Below are positions 10,901-19,527 of a stretch of 64,000 nucleotides of DNA, piece after piece. Positions within the stretch are counted from its first letter, which is position 1; every line of letters begins with the position of its first letter. The notes under the pieces are model-generated. The model made no database searches. It saw nothing but the letters and a program-made list of their open reading frames with translations, and had not been told where the DNA came from. Source of the DNA: Bifidobacterium merycicum DSM 6492 (lineage in GTDB: Bacteria > Actinomycetota > Actinomycetes > Actinomycetales > Bifidobacteriaceae). The stretch lies in assembly GCF_900129045.1 (NCBI RefSeq), contig NZ_FQTX01000002.1, forward strand, positions 62,001 to 126,000. Direction: 5' to 3'. A program made the translations under genes and the position numbers.

Positions 10901-11067
10901 TCCATATGCTGATTCGAGGGATGTCTCTGATATTCTCCGGTGTTTTCCGGCATGGTGGGTCGCCGTCTGCGTTTTCCCGATACGGTGCCGTCACAATCCG
11001 AACCGGGTACGGATGCACGACTTGTGTTAACGATGTTCGTAACACGCGCATGGAACGATGGGATGTT

Positions 11068-12405
11068 ATGGATAAGCAGCAGGAGTTTGCTCTGCGCACG
11101 GTCGAAGAACGCGACGTGCGCTTCATTCGTCTATGGTTCACCGACGTGTTGGGTACATTGAAATCGGTGGCCATCGCCCCCGCGGAACTTGAAGCGGCCT
11201 TCGAGGAGGGACTTGGATTCGACGGATCGGCCATCGAAGGCATGACTCGTGTCTCCGAGGACGACATGATCGTCAAGCCCGACCCCTCAACGTTCCAGAT
11301 TCTGCCGTGGCGAGGAGGCCCCCAAGGCACCGCACGCATGTTCTGCGATGTGCTGACCCCCGACGGTGAGCCGAGTCTCGGCGACCCGCGCCATGTGCTC
11401 AAGCGGGCGCTCGCGAAGGCGAAGGAGAAGGGTTTCACCTTCTACGTGCACCCGGAGATCGAATTCTACCTGTTCGAAAGCCAGGACGACTGGTCCCAGA
11501 CCCCCAAGCCCATCGACGAAGGCGGCTACTTCGACCATGTGCCGCGCAGCCCCGGCATGGACTTCCGCCGTGCCACCGTGAACATGCTCGAACAGATGGG
11601 CATTTCGGTGGAATACTCCCATCACGAGGGAGGTCCAGGCCAGAATGAGATCGATCTGCGCTATGCGGACGCGCTCACCACGGCCGACAACATCATGACG
11701 TTCCGCACCGTCGTCAAGGAGATTTCGCTGGAGCGCGGCATCCACGCCAGCTTCATGCCCAAGCCTCTCGCCGACGCGCCCGGCTCCGGCATGCACACGC
11801 ATCTGAGCCTGTTCGAAGGTGATTCCAACGCCTTCTACGAGGCCGGTCAGGAATTCAACATGTCGCTCACCGCACGCCAGTTCGCCGCGGGCATTCTCGC
11901 CCATGCGGCCGAGATCTGCGCGGTGACCGACCAGTACGTGAACTCGTACAAGCGCCTGTGGGGCGGCAACGAGGCTCCGAGCTACATCTGCTGGGGTCAT
12001 AACAATCGTTCCGCGTTGTTGCGCATCCCGCAGTACAAGCCAGGCAAGGGCAATTCCGCCCGCATGGAGTTCCGTGCGCTCGACCCGGTCGCCAACCCGT
12101 ACCTCGCGTATTCGGGGCTGCTGGCAGCCGGCCTTGACGGCATCGACAAGCAGATGACCTTGGGTGAGCCCACCAGTGATGATGTGTGGGAGTTCACCGA
12201 CGCCGAACGTCAGGCCATGGGCATCGAACCGCTGCCCACATCGCTTGGCGAGGCGTTGGAGATCATGGAGAAGTCCGACTTCGTGGCCGACGTGCTGGGT
12301 GAGCATGCATTCGAGTACTTCCTGGCCAACAAGCGTCAGGAATGGCACGAATACAACCGTCAGGTCACGCCGTTCGAGCTGAAGAAATATCTGCCGAAGC
12401 TCTGA
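11068..12405 (+). CDS. glnA: type I glutamine synthetase, GlnA2-like
   Basis: Enzyme of 445 aa that ligates ammonia to glutamate using ATP. The signature regions RLWFTDVLGTLKSVAIAP, EFYLFESQDDW, ISVEYSHHEGGPGQNEIDLRYADAL and MHTHLSLFEG match GSI, closest to the short actinobacterial GlnA2 class (about 446 aa). The adenylylation-site motif of GSI-beta (Leu-Tyr-Asp-Leu-Pro type) is absent; the equivalent stretch reads DDVWEFTDAE, so adenylylation is not expected. ATG 11068 gives the conserved MDKQQEFALRTVEERDVRF start; an upstream ATG at 11050 has no SD. It is separated from the his genes by a terminator, so it probably has its own promoter. Confidence 0.94.
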   Translation: MDKQQEFALRTVEERDVRFIRLWFTDVLGTLKSVAIAPAELEAAFEEGLGFDGSAIEGMTRVSEDDMIVKPDPSTFQILPWRGGPQGTARMFCDVLTPDGEPSLGDPRHVLKRALAKAKEKGFTFYVHPEIEFYLFESQDDWSQTPKPIDEGGYFDHVPRSPGMDFRRATVNMLEQMGISVEYSHHEGGPGQNEIDLRYADALTTADNIMTFRTVVKEISLERGIHASFMPKPLADAPGSGMHTHLSLFEGDSNAFYEAGQEFNMSLTARQFAAGILAHAAEICAVTDQYVNSYKRLWGGNEAPSYICWGHNNRSALLRIPQYKPGKGNSARMEFRALDPVANPYLAYSGLLAAGLDGIDKQMTLGEPTSDDVWEFTDAERQAMGIEPLPTSLGEALEIMEKSDFVADVLGEHAFEYFLANKRQEWHEYNRQVTPFELKKYLPKL

Positions 12406-12480
12406 AACCCCAAGGTCCGTGCCGTTCGGTCCGGCGGAAGGCCGGTATCCGTTCGGAACGGTTCTCTTGGAAACACCGTT

Positions 12481-12514
12481 ACGGGAAACCTCGTTCAGGG
12501 GTTTCCCGTTTTGT
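12481..12514 (+). terminator. terminator after glnA
   Basis: ACGGGAAACC (12481-12490) pairs with GGTTTCCCGT (12500-12509), followed by TTTG. Typical intrinsic terminator. Confidence 0.8.
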
Positions 12515-12579
12515 GATTATTCGGTTCCGAATCGACCAAGTGCCTTGCGAATCGACCGACCTGTGCGAAGGTGGAGTGG

Positions 12580-13521
12580 ATGTCAGATACACGTAGGAAG
12601 AAAAGCGGCGATGCGCCGGTCCACAAGCCGGCATCCAACCGCAATCCCGTGTCCAACGCCCGTAAACGCAGGAAGAAAGTCACGTTGTCGCAACGTTGGC
12701 GACGTGCCAGCTTCGCCACACGGTTCAAGATCATCTCCATCGGCACGATCACCACGATCTGCGTGATCGCGCTGGTGACGGGACTGGTGTACTTCCTGCG
12801 TTGGTACAACGATCTGCAGGCGGCCGAGGCGCGGCAGCTGGAACTGTCGCAACAGTACAATTTCGATCCGGGCAACATCATCTCCGACGGTCAGTTCTTC
12901 AATGGCAATGCCATGAGCGAGGCCGAAATCCAATCGTTCCTCGATTCCAAGGGCGGTGCCATAGCCACGATGCGATTTGATACGACAACCCAGAAAGCCG
13001 ACGAGCTGTGCGGCGAATACAAGGGAGCGAAGCAGGAGCGCGCCGCCGCGATCATTGAGAAATCCGGTCGGGCATGCAAGGTGAGCCAGAAGGTGTTGCT
13101 CACCGTGCTGCAGAAGGAGCAGCATCTTGTCACGGCGACGGAGCCGAACGACTTCCAGCTCAAATCGGCCATGGGATTGAGCTGCCCTGACGATGACAGC
13201 TGCGATCCGCAGTATGCCGGATTCTTCAGGCAGATGTTCGGCGCGGCGAAACGATACCAGTACTACGTGAGGCATGAAGGCGACTATGCGTACCAGTCGG
13301 GCAAACTGACGCCGATCCTGTACAATCCGGACAAGAATTGCGGTTCCGCGGACGTCTATATCCGCAACAAGGCGACCGCGCTGCTGTACATCTACACGCC
13401 GTACCAGCCCAATAAGGCGGCGCTCGAAGCCGGGGACGGGGAGGGCGATGCCTGTTCCACCTACGGCAATCGCAACTTCTCGAACATCTACAATTACTGG
13501 TTCGGCAATCCGCGCAACTGA
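12580..13521 (+). CDS. membrane-anchored extracellular protein, hemagglutinin-like conserved domain
   Basis: Protein of 313 aa. A basic, Lys/Arg-rich N-terminus (about 45 residues) is followed by one membrane segment (ISIGTITTICVIALVTGLVY) and an extracellular domain. That domain begins FDPGNIISDGQFFNGNAMSEAEIQSFLDSKG and carries VLLTVLQKEQHLVT, a CPDDDSCDPQYAGFF Cys pair and a C-terminal FSNIYNYWFGNPRN, a pattern I know from actinobacterial secreted proteins annotated loosely as hemagglutinin or amidase-associated. The enzymatic role, if any, is not established. ATG 12580 with upstream AGGTGGAG is chosen over ATG 12571. It converges with serA, sharing a bidirectional terminator. Confidence 0.75.
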   Translation: MSDTRRKKSGDAPVHKPASNRNPVSNARKRRKKVTLSQRWRRASFATRFKIISIGTITTICVIALVTGLVYFLRWYNDLQAAEARQLELSQQYNFDPGNIISDGQFFNGNAMSEAEIQSFLDSKGGAIATMRFDTTTQKADELCGEYKGAKQERAAAIIEKSGRACKVSQKVLLTVLQKEQHLVTATEPNDFQLKSAMGLSCPDDDSCDPQYAGFFRQMFGAAKRYQYYVRHEGDYAYQSGKLTPILYNPDKNCGSADVYIRNKATALLYIYTPYQPNKAALEAGDGEGDACSTYGNRNFSNIYNYWFGNPRN

Positions 13522-13569
13522 TCGTCTGCCGACTGACTGTTGGCCATCCGTGACGGGCCGAATACCAGA

Positions 13570-13610
13570 AAGGGCCGTTCCCGCTTGCAAGTGCAGCGGG
13601 AACGGCCCTT
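13570..13610. terminator. bidirectional terminator between convergent genes
   Basis: AAGGGCCGTTCCCGC (13570-13584) and GCGGGAACGGCCCTT (13596-13610) are perfect 15-bp arms with an 11-nt loop. It can end both the rightward surface-protein gene and the leftward serA unit. Confidence 0.88.
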
Positions 13611-13632
13611 CCTTGAAGGCGGATGCGGTGCG

Positions 13633-14832
13633 TCAGCTGATCACGCGCATACGAATGGTGCCTTCGATGGAACGAAGTGCCTCCAGCGTTTCACGGCTCG
13701 GACGCTGGGCCACGTCGGTGACCACATAGCCGAGTTCGCCCTCGGTGCTGAGCGCCTGCGCGGCGATGTTGATGTTCTCCTCGCCAAGCACATGGTTCAC
13801 GCGGGCCAGCACGCCGGGCAGATTCGAATGCAGGTGCGCGATGCGGGCCACGCCGCGGTTGTCGCCCAGATTGATCTGCGGCATGTTCACCGAAAGGGAC
13901 GTGGAGCCCTTCTCCCAGTAATCCTCAAGACGCTGCGAGACGAAATGGCCGATGGACTCCTGTGCCTCCAGCGTGGAACCGCCGATATGCGGGGTCAGGA
14001 TCATGTTGTCCTCGTTGGCCAGCGCGGTTTCGAACGGGTCGCCGCTCTTCTTCGGTTCGATCGGGAACACGTCCACCGCGGCGCCGGCGATATGGCCGGA
14101 ATCCAGATGCTGCTTCAACGCGCCCAGATCGGCCACGAAACCACGCGACAGGTTCAGGAAGATGGAATCCTGCTTCATATGGGCGAACTGATCCTCGCCG
14201 AAGAAGCCGGTGTTGGACTTGCGGCCGTCCACATGGAGAGTCACGATGTCGGACTGTTCGAGCAGTTCATTCAGGGTCTCGCAACGATGCGCGTTGCCCA
14301 AGGCGAGCTTCTCCTCCAGATCATAGAACACCACGCGCATGCCGAGCGCCTCGGCCAGTACGGACAGCTGCGAGCCGATGTTGCCATAGCCGATGATGCC
14401 CAAGGTCTTACCGCGGACCTCGTGGGAGCCGGTGGCGGACTTATCCCACATGCCGTGCTTCATATGATGCGTGTGCGCGGGGATGCGACGCAGCAGGCAG
14501 ATGATGTCGCCGATGACGAGCTCCACCACGGAACGGGTGTTGGAATACGGGGCATTGAACACGGCGATGCCATGTGCGCCCGCATACTCGAGATCGACCT
14601 GATTGGTGCCGATGCAGAAGCATCCGACGGCGCTGAGGTTCGGACGCGCGTCGATCACTTTGCGGGTGACGGTCGTCTTGGATCTCACGCCGAGCAGGTC
14701 GACGCCGTCGAGCGCTTCGATGAGCTCGTCCTCGCTCAAGGCGCCCTTCATGGTGGTGACGGTGAAACCGTGATCACGCAGCGACTTGGCCGCGTCGGGA
14801 TGGATGTTTTCCAGTAACAGTGCTTGAGGCAT
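13633..14832 (-). CDS. serA: D-3-phosphoglycerate dehydrogenase
   Basis: Enzyme of 399 aa, first step of serine synthesis (3-phosphoglycerate to 3-phosphohydroxypyruvate, NAD-linked). Seen: Rossmann motif GYGNIGSQLS, LNLSRGFV with the substrate Arg region, the catalytic His in LTPHIGGSTLEAQ, and a C-terminal ACT-type domain (HLHSNLPGVLARVNHVLGEENINI) for serine feedback. The length fits the E. coli-like form rather than the 520-530 aa form with an intervening domain. Start ATG 14832 follows AAGGTGG; the frame is open further upstream but the conserved start is MPQALLLENI. It lies 10 nt behind the helicase gene, so they are co-transcribed. Confidence 0.95.
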   Translation of the reverse strand: MPQALLLENIHPDAAKSLRDHGFTVTTMKGALSEDELIEALDGVDLLGVRSKTTVTRKVIDARPNLSAVGCFCIGTNQVDLEYAGAHGIAVFNAPYSNTRSVVELVIGDIICLLRRIPAHTHHMKHGMWDKSATGSHEVRGKTLGIIGYGNIGSQLSVLAEALGMRVVFYDLEEKLALGNAHRCETLNELLEQSDIVTLHVDGRKSNTGFFGEDQFAHMKQDSIFLNLSRGFVADLGALKQHLDSGHIAGAAVDVFPIEPKKSGDPFETALANEDNMILTPHIGGSTLEAQESIGHFVSQRLEDYWEKGSTSLSVNMPQINLGDNRGVARIAHLHSNLPGVLARVNHVLGEENINIAAQALSTEGELGYVVTDVAQRPSRETLEALRSIEGTIRMRVIS

Positions 14833-14842
14833 GATACCCACC

Positions 14843-17122
14843 TTAGAGTTCGAGTTCGTGTTCGTCCAGCAATGTCCGAACAATGGCCAGACGCTGGGTC
14901 GGTCGCGTCATCGCCACATACAGGTCGGCGGCGGAGACCAGACGGCTCGGAGCCTCCTGATCGATCAGCGCCGGTTCGACCACTACGACCGCATCATATT
15001 CGAGCCCCTTCACCGTTTCGGTGTCGCTCACCATGATCTGGCGGTCCCAGGAATCCTGCGAGCGCAGACGGTGTGCTTCCTCGGCGCCGAATTCGCGTTC
15101 CACCTCGGCATACACACTGGACTCCAACTGGTCGAGCAGCTGGTTCGGGCCGATTACGGCGACACGGCCGGTGCCGTCCTGCGCGACGAATTCGCGGGCC
15201 AGTTTCACGGTTTCGCGGGCGACGGCGCCGAACAGCGCATCGCGATCCTCCACGGTGACGCGTTCGACCGAATCCGGAATGCCGCGCACGGCGTGCACGG
15301 TGGAGATGTACAGGCCTTGCTTGGCAGCGAAATTGGAGGCGAGACGGGAGACTTCCTGCGGGTTGCGGTAGTCGATGGTCAGTTCGTTCACGTCCCAGTG
15401 GCCGTGGCCGAACAGGCGGTCCATGGTCTTCGCCCAGGATCGGGTGCCGCCCAGGGCCGAGGTTTGCGCCACGTCGCCCACGATGGTGAACGAGCGCGAC
15501 GGGCAACGGCGCATGAGCATGCGCCAGTCCATGGCGGTGAGTTCCTGCGCCTCATCCACCACGATATGGCCGTACGTCCATTCGCGGTCGTTGGCCGCAC
15601 GCTGGGCTGTGTCTTCGGGGGAGGAGCCGTTGATGTTGTCCAGCAGCATCTGGGAGGTGACGATGCCGTTGCCGATGCCGTTCTGCGCGAGCGTATCCTT
15701 GGCGAACTGGATTTCCTCGTCATGCTTCGCCTTCAGGCGTTCGCGCTTCGCGGCCAGCTTCGGGTCCTCGCCCAGCAGTTCCATGGCCTCGTCCAACAGC
15801 GCGATGTCGGAACGGGTGAGCGGGGAGCCTTTCGGGCGGGTCAGCGCCTTCACCTGCTCGTCGCTCAGCCACGGGGCGTAGCGGCGCAGCTTGTGCGGCT
15901 TGGAGAACATGTCGTCGAGCAGCCATTGGCCGGTCATCGGCAGCCAGGCCAGATTCAACGTCACGCGTACCTTATCGTTCATGCGCAGCAGCGACACGGT
16001 GCGGTAGAGCTCGTCCTGATCGGGCGTGTAATCCAGCTGCTCCTCGTAGCGCATGCGCATGGCCGACAGCATGGACTTGACGAACGTCTCACGGGCCTTG
16101 TTATGCGGCTGATGCGTGCGACGTGCGTCGCCCAGCGCCTGTTCGATGTCGGCGGGCAGCATGGGCACGTCAATGCCGTTGATATGCACGACCGGCAGGT
16201 TCGAGGGGATGCGCTCGCGGTCGGCGACGGCATTGCGGATCGCGTTGGCCATACGGCGCTCGCCCTTGAGATAGGCAACCTGCGGCGTATCGACGGCGGT
16301 TGCCATCACGCCGGGGATGAGGTCGGCGATGGTGCGGCTCACCACACCGGTTTCACCAAGCGACGGCAGCACCTGGTCGATGTAGTGCAGGAACGCGGGG
16401 CTCGGGCCGACGACGAGCACGCCCGATCTGGACAGCGTGCGGCGATGCGTGTACAGCAGGTAGGCGGCGCGGTGCAGCGCGACGGCGGTCTTGCCTGTGC
16501 CGGGGCCGCCCTGCACCACCACGGCGCGGCCGATGTCGGAACGGATGATCTTGTCCTGTTCGCCCTGGATAGTGGCGACGATATCGGTCATCTTGCCAGT
16601 ACGACGGGAGCTCAGGGACGCGAGCAGCGCACCTTCGCCGGTGAGCGTGCCGGAGGTCGAAGCCTCGTCCACGGATTTCGAATGGACATCCAGGACCTCA
16701 TCCTCCAACGCCACCACGTCGCGGAAATGCAGGGTGATGTGGCGTCGCATCACGATGTCGCCGTGATGCGACGGCGTGGCCTCATAGAACGGGCGTGCGG
16801 CTTCGGCACGCCAGTCGATGAGCATGGGGTTGTGACGTTCGTCGGTCAGGCCGATACGCCCGATGTACAGGCGGTCGCCCTTCGAATCGTCGAGACGTCC
16901 GAAGACCAGCCGATCCTCCACGCCGCGCAGCTGTATGAGACGATCCTCATACATGGTGGCGAAGGAGTCGCGTTCGGTGCGCTGCGTGGGCGAGCCATGC
17001 GAGCCGGCGGCCCTGACCGCGTCAAGACGGTGCTTCGTCTCCTCGCGCAGTGCGTCCAGTCGGTTGTAGGCGCGGCTGACCGCGCGCTGTTCTTCCTCAA
17101 GTTGCGAGGCATAGGTCGACAT
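14843..17122 (-). CDS. HelD/HelR-like superfamily 1 helicase, RNA polymerase-associated
   Basis: Protein of 759 aa related to HelD/HelR, SF1-type motor ATPases that bind RNA polymerase and recycle stalled complexes; the actinobacterial HelR branch is linked to rifampicin tolerance. Motifs in order: N-terminal coiled-coil-like segment (EEEQRAVSRAYNRLDALREETKHRL), Walker A QGGPGTGKTAVALHRAAYLL (near residue 225), VLVVGPSPAFLHYIDQVLP, Walker B HIVVDEAQELTAMDW, VGDVAQ, TVKGLEYDAVVVVEP and YVAMTRPTQRL at the C-terminus. Assignment to HelR rather than a generic UvrD/HelD protein is inference. It transcribes with serA and diverges from mraZ. Confidence 0.85.
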   Translation of the reverse strand: MSTYASQLEEEQRAVSRAYNRLDALREETKHRLDAVRAAGSHGSPTQRTERDSFATMYEDRLIQLRGVEDRLVFGRLDDSKGDRLYIGRIGLTDERHNPMLIDWRAEAARPFYEATPSHHGDIVMRRHITLHFRDVVALEDEVLDVHSKSVDEASTSGTLTGEGALLASLSSRRTGKMTDIVATIQGEQDKIIRSDIGRAVVVQGGPGTGKTAVALHRAAYLLYTHRRTLSRSGVLVVGPSPAFLHYIDQVLPSLGETGVVSRTIADLIPGVMATAVDTPQVAYLKGERRMANAIRNAVADRERIPSNLPVVHINGIDVPMLPADIEQALGDARRTHQPHNKARETFVKSMLSAMRMRYEEQLDYTPDQDELYRTVSLLRMNDKVRVTLNLAWLPMTGQWLLDDMFSKPHKLRRYAPWLSDEQVKALTRPKGSPLTRSDIALLDEAMELLGEDPKLAAKRERLKAKHDEEIQFAKDTLAQNGIGNGIVTSQMLLDNINGSSPEDTAQRAANDREWTYGHIVVDEAQELTAMDWRMLMRRCPSRSFTIVGDVAQTSALGGTRSWAKTMDRLFGHGHWDVNELTIDYRNPQEVSRLASNFAAKQGLYISTVHAVRGIPDSVERVTVEDRDALFGAVARETVKLAREFVAQDGTGRVAVIGPNQLLDQLESSVYAEVEREFGAEEAHRLRSQDSWDRQIMVSDTETVKGLEYDAVVVVEPALIDQEAPSRLVSAADLYVAMTRPTQRLAIVRTLLDEHELEL

Positions 17123-17409
17123 CAGTTAGTATCCGTCCCCTCACGATGCGTGAAAACTCAGACGTTCCAATGTACTCCGTCCCAAGGTCATTTCGGCCGC
17201 CGGCGCAGAGCCGCGATGTCGGTTCAATGCGCCGGGACACGGCCATGATGCGGCAGCGGCGCATGACCATATGCAACCCCTATGCGCCGTTTACGCACCA
17301 TATATAGGTGGCGCAGTGGTGCATGCGGCCCGCAGGCACCATCCGATGCGAAGGAATCATGGCCAAGTGTGTCTTTTATGCACTGAAATGCCCTCAAGTG
17401 GCGACGCCG

Positions 17410-17444
17410 TGGGGAGAAATGGGGATAGGTGGGGTAAAGTGGGG
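17410..17444 (+). promoter_or_regulatory. MraZ operator: four TGGGG boxes at 10-bp spacing
   Basis: TGGGG occurs at 17410, 17420, 17430 and 17440, exactly one box per 10 bp. MraZ of other bacteria binds TGGGN direct repeats with 5-nt spacers upstream of its own operon, so this is the expected autoregulatory site. The last box coincides with the -35 position for a TATACC -10-like box near 17464. Confidence 0.8.
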
Positions 17445-17495
17445 CACAGTGTGTGAGTGAAGTATACCCAAAATCGTCTGGAAGGAGGTGGGGCA

Positions 17496-18011
17496 GTGGC
17501 CGAAGAACCAGCGAACGAAGCCGCGCCCGCCACCATGATGGACGATATGGCCGGCGGCATGATGGGATTGCCGCCACTGTTGTTGGGAACCTACACTCCG
17601 AAAATCGACGCCAAAGGGCGTATGGCTTTGCCTGCGAAAATGCGCTCGCAGCTTGGAAACGGGTTGGTCATGGCCAGAGGGCAGGAGCGCTGCATCTACC
17701 TGCTGCCGGTCATGGAATTCCGCCGCATCGCCATGCAGATCCAACGGACCTCGATGAGCGACAAGGCCGCACGTGAATACCTGCGCGTCTTCCTGTCCGG
17801 GGCGAGTGATCAGACCCCGGATAAGCAGGGGCGTGTGCTCGTACCGCAGATGCTGCGGGATTACGCCGACCTTGGGGACGACATCGTGGTGATTGGCGTG
17901 GGAACCCGCGCCGAGATCTGGAACCGAACGACTTGGGAAGAATACTTGGCCGACAAAGAACAGAACTACGCCGATATCGCCGATGATGTGCTGCCGGAGG
18001 TGGGATTCTGA
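17496..18011 (+). CDS. mraZ: transcriptional regulator MraZ
   Basis: DNA-binding protein of 171 aa that controls the division and cell-wall cluster it heads. It has two SpoVT-AbrB-type repeats: GTYTPKIDAKGRMALPAKMR (about residues 31-50) and TPDKQGRVLVPQMLRDYADLG (about 108-128). The start is GTG 17496, set by an ideal SD AAGGAGGTG at 17482-17490; the open frame from 17457 lacks any SD. An extra N-terminal stretch of about 28 residues (AEEPANEAAPATMMDDMAGG) precedes the first repeat. Its stop overlaps the rsmH start. Confidence 0.94.
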   Translation: MAEEPANEAAPATMMDDMAGGMMGLPPLLLGTYTPKIDAKGRMALPAKMRSQLGNGLVMARGQERCIYLLPVMEFRRIAMQIQRTSMSDKAAREYLRVFLSGASDQTPDKQGRVLVPQMLRDYADLGDDIVVIGVGTRAEIWNRTTWEEYLADKEQNYADIADDVLPEVGF

Positions 18012-19069
18012 TGACGACGGATGACCGTTCCATTTCCACGATCCACCAGCCGGTATTGCTGGAGGATTGCGTGCGCCTCGTCACCGGCGGACTGTCCCGT
18101 CGGCATGCCCCGACCATCGTCGACTGCACGCTCGGCCTCGCCGGTCACGCTACCGCGTTCCTGAAAGCGGCCCCGGAAGCCCGGCTGATCGGCATCGACC
18201 GTGATGCCGAGGCGCTGGGACTGGCGACCGAACGCATGCGCGATGAGGGACTCGCCGACAGGTTCACCCCGGTGCACGCGCCCTTCGATGAATTCGCGCA
18301 CGCCCTGGAGGACAACGATATCCGCCATGTCGATGCGGTGTTCATGGACCTTGGACTGTCCAGCCTGCAGATCGACGAAACCGAACGCGGCTTCTCGTAC
18401 TCCCACGACGCGCCTCTGGACATGCGCATGGATGTCAGCCAATCGCTGACCGCCGAACGGGTGCTCGCGGAATACAGTGAACGCGAGCTGGCCCGCATCT
18501 TCAAGGTGTACGGCGAGGAACGCTTCGCGCGTCCCATCGCGCGTCACATCGTGGCATGGCGTACCCAGGAGGGGCCGCTCACCACTTCCGCCGAACTCAA
18601 CGAGCTGGTGGACGAGGTGATCCCGAAAGCGCACCGGCCGGCCGGCAATCCCGCCAAGCGCGTATTCCAGGCGCTGCGCATCGAGGTGAACGGTGAACTC
18701 GACAAGCTCGCCCGTACACTCCCGCAGATCGCGCTGAAGCTCAACAAAGGTGGTCGCATCGTGGTCGAGTCCTACCATTCGCTGGAGGACAAGACCGTCA
18801 AATCCTTCATGGCCCAGGGACTCACGGCCCGCGTGCCCGCGAACATGCCGATCGTGCCGCCCGAGGCGATGCCGTTCTTCAAGGAACTGACGAGAGGCGC
18901 GATCAAAGCCGACGAGCAGGAGATCGCGCAGAACCCGCGTTCCGCCTCAGTGCGCCTGCGCGCGGTGGAACTCACCAGGCCACTACCGGATGATATCCGC
19001 CACCAATTCGCAGACAAGGCCGAGGCATCGACGACACGCGACCGACATTCCACCGGGGAGGGCATCTGA
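18011..19069 (+). CDS. rsmH: 16S rRNA m4C1402 methyltransferase
   Basis: SAM-dependent enzyme of 352 aa that N4-methylates C1402 of 16S rRNA. Typical MraW features: HQPVLLEDCVRLV at the start, SAM site VDCTLGLAGHATAFL, VFMDLGLSSLQIDETERGFSY, LDMRMD, NPAKRVFQALRIEVNGEL and VESYHSLEDKTVK. ATG 18011 overlaps the mraZ stop (TGATG). Next in the cluster is ftsL, 2 nt after its stop. Confidence 0.96.
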   Translation: MTTDDRSISTIHQPVLLEDCVRLVTGGLSRRHAPTIVDCTLGLAGHATAFLKAAPEARLIGIDRDAEALGLATERMRDEGLADRFTPVHAPFDEFAHALEDNDIRHVDAVFMDLGLSSLQIDETERGFSYSHDAPLDMRMDVSQSLTAERVLAEYSERELARIFKVYGEERFARPIARHIVAWRTQEGPLTTSAELNELVDEVIPKAHRPAGNPAKRVFQALRIEVNGELDKLARTLPQIALKLNKGGRIVVESYHSLEDKTVKSFMAQGLTARVPANMPIVPPEAMPFFKELTRGAIKADEQEIAQNPRSASVRLRAVELTRPLPDDIRHQFADKAEASTTRDRHSTGEGI

Positions 19070-19071
19070 GT

Positions 19072-19527
19072 ATGGCCACAGCACGTACGATCCGTTCCTC
19101 GGAACCCTCATCGAGGAAGGCATCGCCCGACATCCGTCCCTCGGCGCGACCGGAACTGCATGTCATGTCCGGCGGCAAGGATACGGACCGCGACGGTTCC
19201 GGAGCGAGCCGCTTCACCCGTTTCATCGCATGGGCCAGCAGCCGCAGGGCTCCGGCGATACGCGTGGTCATCGCCGTCGTGATCCTCGTGTCCACGCTGT
19301 TGTGCGCACTGGTGCTGCGCACCCAGATGATCCAGAATTCCTTCGACTCCTCGCGCCTGGAGGCTTCCATCAGCAGCCTGACGCAGGATGTGCAGGATGA
19401 TCAGGCCAAACTCAACCAACTGCAGGCATCCCTGCCGCAGAAGGCAACCGATATGGGCATGATTCCACAGCAAGGGTCGGTATCCATCGACCTGAAGGGT
19501 TACAAGAGCAACGGGGAGCGGAAATGA
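19072..19527 (+). CDS. ftsL: FtsL-like cell division protein
   Basis: Bitopic membrane protein of 151 aa. A 65-residue hydrophilic, basic cytoplasmic region is followed by one membrane helix (IRVVIAVVILVSTLLCALVL) and a short periplasmic/extracellular coiled coil with leucine heptads (LEASISSLTQDVQDDQAKLNQLQASLPQKA). This architecture, and its position between rsmH and the ftsI penicillin-binding protein, identify it as FtsL, partner of FtsB-like and FtsQ proteins in the divisome. Sequence conservation in this family is low, so the call rests on topology and context. Confidence 0.85.
   Translation: MATARTIRSSEPSSRKASPDIRPSARPELHVMSGGKDTDRDGSGASRFTRFIAWASSRRAPAIRVVIAVVILVSTLLCALVLRTQMIQNSFDSSRLEASISSLTQDVQDDQAKLNQLQASLPQKATDMGMIPQQGSVSIDLKGYKSNGERK

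Noticed and set aside
17297-17309. Third copy of the 189-bp element (ACCATATATAGGT)
   Set aside because: Only a short AT palindrome is shared; the flanking arms and spacing of the element are absent.
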